NCBI RefSeq assembly: GCF_016745255.1
Contig: NZ_JADOEQ010000001.1
Location: 1 to 64,000, forward strand
Source: Enterococcus sp. BWR-S5
GTDB taxonomy: Bacteria > Bacillota > Bacilli > Lactobacillales > Enterococcaceae
Reading direction: 5' to 3'
DNA: 64,000 nucleotides
Below are positions 58,813 to 64,000 of this stretch, one piece after another (positions within the stretch are counted from its first letter, which is position 1; every line of letters begins with the position of its first letter). Position numbers and translations under genes: made by a program. Under the pieces are notes generated by a model. It saw only the letters and a list, made by a program, of their open reading frames with translations. It did no database searches and was not told the DNA's origin.

Positions 58813-58868
58813 AGAGACCATTCAGACTTATTCATTTGAATTCTATAAATGAGTTAAATAACAAAGTA

Positions 58869-58900
58869 AGTCATGGGTAGTATTTCCTATGGCTTTTTTT
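58869..58900 (+). terminator. terminator after the small ORF
   Basis: agtcatggg pairs with cctatggct (two mismatches or G-U pairs), followed by ttttttt. Confidence 0.6.
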
Positions 58901-58962
58901 GAACGAAAATTGACTTCAACAAGATTCCTGTAGAGAGACTGAGTGGCGGGAAGAGGAAGAAA

Positions 58963-60570
58963 ATGTTAATACAATTACAAGGAATAGAAAAAAATTACAG
59001 CACATATCCGCTATTTGAAAATGTGAGCCTAAAGGTCGAAGCAGGGGAACGTATCGGAATTGTCGGAACAAATGGCTCCGGTAAATCAACGATTCTAAAA
59101 ATGATTATTGGCTTGGAATCAGCAGATAAAGGAACGGTCAGTATTCAAAAAAATGCGGTGGTTGGTTATTTGGCACAGGTACCTGAGACAGAAGAAACGG
59201 TGGTCAGAGAATATTTGCTGGCTTCCTTTGACCGAGTGAATCATCTACACAAGCAGTTAAAGGTATTGGAGCAGAAGATGTGTGACCCGGAAGAGGATTT
59301 GGAAAAAACGCTGGGTCGATATGGGAAACTACAGGAAGAATTTGAAACAGCGGGCGGTTACGAGGTTGAGAGTCGCTTAGAGATGATTACAAACGGATTG
59401 ATGGTCGCTCATTTATTAGATCAGTCCTTCAATGCTTTGAGTGGCGGAGAGCAGACAATTATTAATCTAGCGCGTATTCTTCTTCAGCAAAAGGATGTGC
59501 TGCTGTTGGATGAGCCGACCAATCATTTAGATGTTCAGCGAATTCGCTGGCTGGAAGGCTACTTGGTTCATGAAAAGACAGCCTGTGTGATTGTTTCCCA
59601 TGACCGTCAGTTTTTAAATAATGTAGTAGGAAAAATTATTGAAATCGAGGATGGTCAGGCATGGACCTATTCCGGAAATTATACGGCTTATAAGGAGCAA
59701 AAGGAAGCACGGATAGAAAAACTGCGTAAAGATTTTGCAGAACAGCAGAAGGAAATTCAAAAGATGAAGCTGGCAATACGACGGTTTCGTCAATGGGGGC
59801 ACGAAGGTGATAATGAGAAATTCTTCAAGAAGGCTAAGGAGCTGGAACGTCGCTTAGAGAAGATACAGAAGATTCCTAAACCAAAAGAGGACACCAGCAA
59901 GCTGGGAAGTAAGAATTTTCAAAAGAGTGATCGTTCAGGTAAAGAGGTTCTATTGGCGAAAAAAATTAGGAAGAACTTTGGTTCCCGACAATTGTTTGCA
60001 GAAAGTGATTTTGCTATTTATTGGAAGGAGCATTTAGCAATCATTGGTGAAAATGGTACTGGAAAAACAACACTGATGAAGCTGATTATGGAAGAAGAGG
60101 CGTTGGATAGTGGCGAATTGAAGCTGGGAAGTAAAGTGACGATTGGCTATCTGCCCCAAATGATTGCTTTTGAACAGCCTCAACGCACGATTCTACAGGA
60201 GTTTATGTATGAGTGCTCTTTAGGTGAACAGGAAAGTCGCAGATTATTAGCCGGCTATTCCTTCTATAAAGATGATGTGATGACTCAATTGCGATTTTTA
60301 AGCGGTGGCGAGAAGGTTCGTCTTGAACTGGCTAAGCTAATGCAGAAACAAGTTAATTTTCTACTGTTGGATGAGCCAACCAATCACTTGGATATTGAGA
60401 CGCGAGAAGAAATTGAGGAAATTTTGGAAGAATTCGAAGGTACGTTGTTAACCGTGTCCCATGACCGCTTTTTCTTGGAAAAGATGTTTCAGCATTTCCT
60501 GTTGATTGATGAGCAACAAGTGACAAAATTAAGTGGAAATTATTCAGATATCTCTACATTAGAAAAGTAG
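58963..60570 (+). CDS. ABC-F family ATPase
   Basis: 535 residues with two ATPase cassettes and no membrane domain. Cassette 1: GTNGSGKST, LSGGEQ, LLLDEPTNHLD; cassette 2: GENGTGKTT, LSGGEKVRLEL, LLLDEPTNHLD. Between them is a charged coiled-coil P-site linker (KMKLAIRRFRQWGHEGDNEK). ABC-F proteins act on the ribosome, either in translation quality control or antibiotic protection; which of these applies cannot be told from sequence. The start follows gggaagagga. A terminator follows. Confidence 0.9.
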   Translation: MLIQLQGIEKNYSTYPLFENVSLKVEAGERIGIVGTNGSGKSTILKMIIGLESADKGTVSIQKNAVVGYLAQVPETEETVVREYLLASFDRVNHLHKQLKVLEQKMCDPEEDLEKTLGRYGKLQEEFETAGGYEVESRLEMITNGLMVAHLLDQSFNALSGGEQTIINLARILLQQKDVLLLDEPTNHLDVQRIRWLEGYLVHEKTACVIVSHDRQFLNNVVGKIIEIEDGQAWTYSGNYTAYKEQKEARIEKLRKDFAEQQKEIQKMKLAIRRFRQWGHEGDNEKFFKKAKELERRLEKIQKIPKPKEDTSKLGSKNFQKSDRSGKEVLLAKKIRKNFGSRQLFAESDFAIYWKEHLAIIGENGTGKTTLMKLIMEEEALDSGELKLGSKVTIGYLPQMIAFEQPQRTILQEFMYECSLGEQESRRLLAGYSFYKDDVMTQLRFLSGGEKVRLELAKLMQKQVNFLLLDEPTNHLDIETREEIEEILEEFEGTLLTVSHDRFFLEKMFQHFLLIDEQQVTKLSGNYSDISTLEK

Positions 60571-60626
60571 AAAACATCCAGTCGAATCCGCGAATAAGCG
60601 GTTAGTCGACTGGATGTTTTTAATTA
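60571..60626. terminator. terminator between convergent ABC-F and amino-acid SBP genes
   Basis: aaaacatccagtcga pairs with tcgactggatgttttt, with an inner ccgc/gcgg. It can serve both strands. Confidence 0.88.
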
Positions 60627-60645
60627 TTGACAGTATTTTTTTATG

Positions 60646-61464
60646 TTAGCGGATGGCTGTGACATCTTCGCCAAACCAGGTTTCGGAGATTTTTTCCAGC
60701 TCACCGTTTTTACGCAATACAGCAAAAGCCTCATTAATTTTTTCTGCAAGCTGAGAATCTGTTTTTCGAATACCGACAGCGAAGGTTTCACTTTCAAAGT
60801 CACCGACAACGATAGAATAATCTGCTAGGTTATCTTCATGGGATAGATAGTAGTTGGCGTATACTCGGTCAATTAGAAGTCCGTCGATTCGTCCGCTTTT
60901 CAAGTCCATAAAAGCCTCATTGAATCCATCGTAGAGTATAGGTGTCTGATCTTTTACATAATCCTTCAGAATTTCCGGCTGATCTTCAAAGCTATGATAA
61001 CCGGAGGAGCCGTTTTGAGCACCGAGTATTTTGTCCTTCATATCAGAAAATTGAGTAATACCATTTTTCTTAAGAGAAACAACCACCTGTTCATTTTTCA
61101 TATAGTCATCGCTGAACAGTACTTTTTCTTCACGCTCTGCTGTTTTGGAGTACCCATTCCAGATTAAGTCAATCGTTTGATTTTGCAGCTCGTTTTCCTT
61201 CATTGACCAGTCGATTGGTTGGAAATCCACCTCAATGTCATAAAGAGCAAATACGGCTTTGGCAAGATCAACATCAAAGCCGATGATTTCACCTGATTTA
61301 TTTTGAAAGCCCATAGGAACGAAGGAATCGTCCAGTCCGACAATGATTCGCTTATCTGTTTCGATTCTGTTCCATTGGTCAGTGTCTGATTTTTTTCGGC
61401 CACAGCCGACACTCAGGAAGAGCAGCAGAATGGTTGGCAGCAGCCAATAGCTTTTTTTATTCAT
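60646..61464 (-). CDS. amino-acid ABC transporter substrate-binding lipoprotein
   Basis: 272 residues of the polar amino-acid (family 3) type. The signal peptide ends in LSVGC. The receptor shows VGLDDSFVPMGFQNKSGEII and GFDVDLAKAVFA, then DLIWNGYSKTAERE. It is the last gene of a permease-ATPase-receptor operon read from the minus strand, 13 bases after the ATPase gene. The T-box leaders upstream suggest an amino acid ligand, probably histidine. Confidence 0.92.
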   Translation of the reverse strand: MNKKSYWLLPTILLLFLSVGCGRKKSDTDQWNRIETDKRIIVGLDDSFVPMGFQNKSGEIIGFDVDLAKAVFALYDIEVDFQPIDWSMKENELQNQTIDLIWNGYSKTAEREEKVLFSDDYMKNEQVVVSLKKNGITQFSDMKDKILGAQNGSSGYHSFEDQPEILKDYVKDQTPILYDGFNEAFMDLKSGRIDGLLIDRVYANYYLSHEDNLADYSIVVGDFESETFAVGIRKTDSQLAEKINEAFAVLRKNGELEKISETWFGEDVTAIR

Positions 61465-61477
61465 TATGTGCTCCTTT

Positions 61478-62113
61478 CTATTGAACCGGTGCGACAGTTA
61501 GTAGTTGATCGGCAATGTTTTCAGCGAACTGCATATCATGGGTAACAACGATTTGGGTAATCCCTTGTTCCTTTAGCCCTAGAATGACTGCTTCGACCTG
61601 TTGACGCAGTTCCGGGTCCAAGGCACTGGTTGGTTCGTCATACCCTAGAACCTTTGGCTTCATGGCTAATGCGCGAGCTAGTGCAACACGTTGCTTTTGC
61701 CCGCCGGAAAGCTGGTAGGGATAAAGAGACTCTTTTCCTGATAAGCCGAATTTTTCAAGGAGACTAAGAGCCTCATCAATGCTTTCTTGTTTTCCCTGTT
61801 TTAATGATAGCGTAGGTGCAAGTGTAATATTGTCTAGCACAGATAGATGTGGAAACAATTGGAAATCTTGAAACACGATTCCGACTACTTGATCGGCGTT
61901 ATCCATCGAAACCGGGTCAAAGGCTGTCCCGTCAACCAATAATTCCCCTGAATCGATTGTTTCTAAACCGGCGAGACAGCGCAGCAATGTTGTTTTCCCA
62001 CCTCCGGAAGGACCAACAATTGTTAAAATTTCTCCGTCAGGTATTTCCAGATTCAAACGATCAATAATTGTTCGCCCGTCAAAGCTTTTTGTTAGATTCT
62101 TGATAGTTAACAT
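61478..62113 (-). CDS. amino-acid ABC transporter ATPase
   Basis: 211 residues. Walker [11 protein letters not shown]-loop [12 protein letters not shown], signature [15 protein letters not shown], Walker B-like segment [15 protein letters not shown], and His of the H-loop in [10 protein letters not shown]. It powers uptake with the neighbouring permease. The Walker B strand has a Tyr (GYDEP) instead of the usual hydrophobic residue. Confidence 0.93.
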   Translation of the reverse strand: MLTIKNLTKSFDGRTIIDRLNLEIPDGEILTIVGPSGGGKTTLLRCLAGLETIDSGELLVDGTAFDPVSMDNADQVVGIVFQDFQLFPHLSVLDNITLAPTLSLKQGKQESIDEALSLLEKFGLSGKESLYPYQLSGGQKQRVALARALAMKPKVLGYDEPTSALDPELRQQVEAVILGLKEQGITQIVVTHDMQFAENIADQLLTVAPVQ

Positions 62114-62129
62114 AGTAGTGTCCTCCTTG

Positions 62130-62771
62130 TTATCTGTAGTATTGGTAATATTTCTCGATTTTTTTTGAAAGTAGTGTTAGGAAAGCTGTGAACAAAAGAT
62201 AGATGACGCCCACTAAGGCTAACGGTAGAATGGTCACATCTCTGCTCATGGCAATCTTCCCGGCTCTTAGTAAATCACCAAGTCCGAGGACATAAATCAA
62301 GGAGGTATCTTTGACTAAATTGATTACTTCATTTCCGATAGACGGCAAAACAATTTTAATTACCTGAGGCAAAATGATTTTCTGAATCGTTTGCAGCTTT
62401 GTCAGGCGAAGAACTTTGGCTGCTTCGTACTGACCTTGTGGAATAGATTGAATCCCACCACGAAAGATTTCTGCAAAGTAAGCAGCATAATTAAGAATAA
62501 ATGCAAATAATGCTGCATCGTACCGTTCAAATACGATGCCTACCAGCGGCAAGCCGTAAAAGACAAAAATCAACTGCAGTAATAATGGCGTTCCCCGCAT
62601 CAGCCATACATACACATTGATCAGGTAAGTCAATGGTTTGAATCGTGTTTGCAAACCAAAAGCAACTAAAATCCCTAAAGGAATCGAACCAAGTAAGGTG
62701 AAGATAAACACCTTGATTGTCATCCCAGCCCCGCTTAATAAGGCGGGCAAAATTTCCCATACATAATCCAT
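62130..62771 (-). CDS. amino-acid ABC transporter permease
   Basis: 213 residues, about five membrane helices, with the EAA-loop region QSIPQGQYEAAKVLRLTKLQ. HisM/GlnP family. GGAGGAA is placed before ATG 62771; the open frame continues upstream into the T-box leader, which is not coding. First gene of the operon. Confidence 0.92.
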   Translation of the reverse strand: MDYVWEILPALLSGAGMTIKVFIFTLLGSIPLGILVAFGLQTRFKPLTYLINVYVWLMRGTPLLLQLIFVFYGLPLVGIVFERYDAALFAFILNYAAYFAEIFRGGIQSIPQGQYEAAKVLRLTKLQTIQKIILPQVIKIVLPSIGNEVINLVKDTSLIYVLGLGDLLRAGKIAMSRDVTILPLALVGVIYLLFTAFLTLLSKKIEKYYQYYR

Positions 62772-62835
62772 CTTACTTCCTCCAATATCATTTGATAATT
62801 CGTTGTTGAAAAGGTGTAGCTTTCCAACGAAAAAT

Positions 62836-63115
62836 AAAAAAAGTCCTCTCAGCATTTCTGCCAAGAGGACGATTAACCGTGGTTCCACCTCAATTTACTG
62901 CCGTCTTACGAGAGCAGTCTCATGAGCATTCAATGAGTGAATGCTTCCTCTGATAACGGAGAGTACCGCAGCTTCTTACTGAATTGTCCTGTTCAGAAGC
63001 TGACAGGTACGGGTGTGTTCACTACTGGCTTTCTGATGCTTCTTTCAGCGTTTGAAGCATTCTCTGTTCAGAAAAGGGAGAGCAGTTACTTGTTCCGACC
63101 ATTTGTTTTCATATA
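62836..63115 (-). promoter_or_regulatory. T-box riboswitch 2 (gene-proximal)
   Basis: On the minus strand the T-box aggtggaaccacg is at 62890-62878, followed by terminator gtcctcttggcag/ctgagaggac-type stem and a T-run ending near 62836. In Stem I, GTGAA is followed by CAC (63017-63015), a histidine codon, under the GAA-codon rule seen in the leuS leader. Confidence 0.88.
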
Positions 63116-63135
63116 TTTTATAGAATGTGTAGAAA

Positions 63136-63388
63136 TAAAAAAGTCCTTTGGCATAGTTATGCCAAAGGACGAAGAATCGTGGTTCCACCTTTGTTTACTG
63201 CTATCTCACAATAACAGTCTCGTAAAGTCTTAGACTTTTGCTGTAACGGGCCAACCCGGATATACCTACTACGTATTCAGTATATCAACTCCCAGATGTG
63301 GTTCACTTTGATTTGTGTCTTCTTCCACCAGCCGAAGACTCTCTATAGACAAATAATTAAGCTACTCTTCTGTTCTTTGTTTTGTATT
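63136..63388 (-). promoter_or_regulatory. T-box riboswitch 1 (promoter-proximal)
   Basis: T-box aggtggaaccacg at 63190-63178, then terminator gtcctttggcat/atgccaaaggac with tttttt (63170-63136). In Stem I, GTGAA is followed by CCACAT: the codon reads CCA (Pro, 63301-63299) by the strict rule, or CAC (His) if shifted one base. Its terminator lies upstream of the second T-box, so the two act in series. Confidence 0.85.
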
Positions 63389-63417
63389 ACTTTATCACCG
63401 ACCTTCGATTCTGTCAA
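63389..63417 (-). promoter_or_regulatory. promoter of the tandem T-box operon
   Basis: On the minus strand TTGACA (63417-63412), 17 bp spacer, TAAAGT (63394-63389). Confidence 0.75.
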
Positions 63418-63447
63418 CTGGAAAATAGAAGAAAAATTCAGGCATAT

Positions 63448-63525
63448 AAGTTAAGAATTCGTTTCTTTTCAGGTAAAATAGTAGGAAGAGCAAAAATAAA
63501 AATACTTTTGTGACGTTCTTAACTT
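63448..63525. repeat. 10 bp inverted repeat upstream of oppA-type gene
   Basis: AAGTTAAGAA (63448-63457) and TTCTTAACTT (63516-63525) are perfect complements 58 bases apart. TATACT at 63535 may be a -10 for the following gene. Confidence 0.5.
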
Positions 63526-63644
63526 TCGCTTTTTTATACTGTTATCCTTTCGTAATAACTGGAGAGTAAAATTGACTGTTGATGGTTGGAAAGAAACATC
63601 GTTAAAAAGTGAATGGTAGTAAAGGAATAGAGGGAGGAAAGAAA

Positions 63645-64000
63645 ATGAAAAAATTTAGTTTATTATTGGTCGTGTCAGCGTTGCTGCTTAGTGCTTGCAG
63701 TACCGGAGGCCAGAGCAGCAGTGATTCTTCCGGTGAGACGAAGGAAGTAAAGCAGGAGATTAATGTGGCTTCCGGTGGAGAATTGTCCACGTTAGATAGT
63801 GCCCACTATACAGATGTTTACAGCTCAGACATGATTGGTCAGCTGGCTGAAGGTCTTTATCGCTTAAACAAGAATCAAGACCCGGAGCTTGCGATGGCGG
63901 CTGAAGAGCCAACTGTTAGTGATGATGGCCTTGTGTATACATTTAAATTGAGAGATGCCAAGTGGTCAAATGGAGATTCCGTGACAGCTGATGATTTTGT
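63645..64000 (+). CDS. OppA-family peptide-binding lipoprotein, 5' part only
   Basis: The first 118 residues are visible; the gene runs off the window. Lipobox LLSACS, then GELSTLDSAHYTDVYSSDMI and VYTFKLRDAKWSNGDSVTADDF, the N-terminal pattern of SBP_bac_5 peptide receptors. GGGAGGAAAG precedes ATG 63645. It is a different gene from the OppA-type lipoprotein at 11045, which has other neighbours. Confidence 0.88.
   Translation, partial: MKKFSLLLVVSALLLSACSTGGQSSSDSSGETKEVKQEINVASGGELSTLDSAHYTDVYSSDMIGQLAEGLYRLNKNQDPELAMAAEEPTVSDDGLVYTFKLRDAKWSNGDSVTADDF

Overview
The window looks like a chromosomal segment of an Enterococcus species or a close Lactobacillales relative. The evidence is a 5S gene followed by a very long tRNA cluster, an SMK-box (SAM-III) leader in front of metK, a Gls24/AmaP stress operon, an AtlA-like glucosaminidase with LysM repeats, FosX, T-box leaders, and PRD/RAT control of a beta-glucoside PTS. 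I see no phage, plasmid, IS element or CRISPR array. Species cannot be fixed from the sequence alone.

Layout. 1-2466: end of an rRNA operon (5S) and 25 tRNA genes, including a partial duplication of the distal tRNA block and a rho-independent terminator. 2477-8838: a beta-glucoside module (LicT-type antiterminator, PTS EIIBCA, two GH1 6-phospho-beta-glucosidases) with a cre site and two RAT-like leaders. 8930-12676: a secreted histidine-phosphatase lipoprotein, a deaminase, a cupin and an oligopeptide-binding lipoprotein. 12751-23872: an alpha-galactoside locus with a divergent AraC regulator, a large DUF5107-TPR protein, galactose mutarotase, a sugar ABC importer without its own ATPase, and a GH36 alpha-galactosidase. 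24122-29413: DUF1003 membrane protein, unknown protein, metK with its riboswitch, DHA2 exporter, esterase. 29666-31331: amaP-DUF2273-gls24-glsB stress operon. 31517-35887: TetR regulator divergent from a heterodimeric multidrug ABC exporter. 36194-43759: small proteins, an orphan PTS EIIC, an LRR-type secreted protein, the mnmM-ytqA-PAP2 chain, and a DUF4097/HAAS pair. 44082-46121: autolysin. 46186-53814: a LysR-controlled shikimate/quinate-type module (two MFS paralogs, an Old-Yellow-Enzyme/Fe-S flavoprotein, AroE-like and AroD-like enzymes). 53848-56758: T-box and leuS. 56903-64000: unknown lipoprotein, fosX, a 43-codon small ORF, an ABC-F protein, an amino-acid ABC importer behind two tandem T-boxes, and the start of another OppA-type lipoprotein.

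How the parts work together. The window is rich in sugar and amino-acid acquisition under RNA-level control: RAT antitermination for beta-glucosides, an SMK box for SAM synthesis, a Leu T-box for leuS, and tandem T-boxes for a probable histidine-type importer. cre-like sites at the beta-glucoside and alpha-galactoside loci suggest CcpA repression.

The least conventional part is 46186-53814. One LysR-type regulator appears to act on two operators with the same inverted-repeat core (TGATAAA-N5-TTTATCA), controlling uptake and redox conversion of a shikimate-like compound. I infer that the Fe-S flavoprotein reduces the ring double bond of shikimate or 3-dehydroshikimate while the AroE/AroD-type enzymes interconvert the ring acids. 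This is testable but not proven. Other notable points are a dispersed repeat caught inside one of two duplicated tRNA blocks, an apparent AUC start codon on the mutarotase, and a RAT-like element next to a hairpin that would hide a ribosome-binding site.
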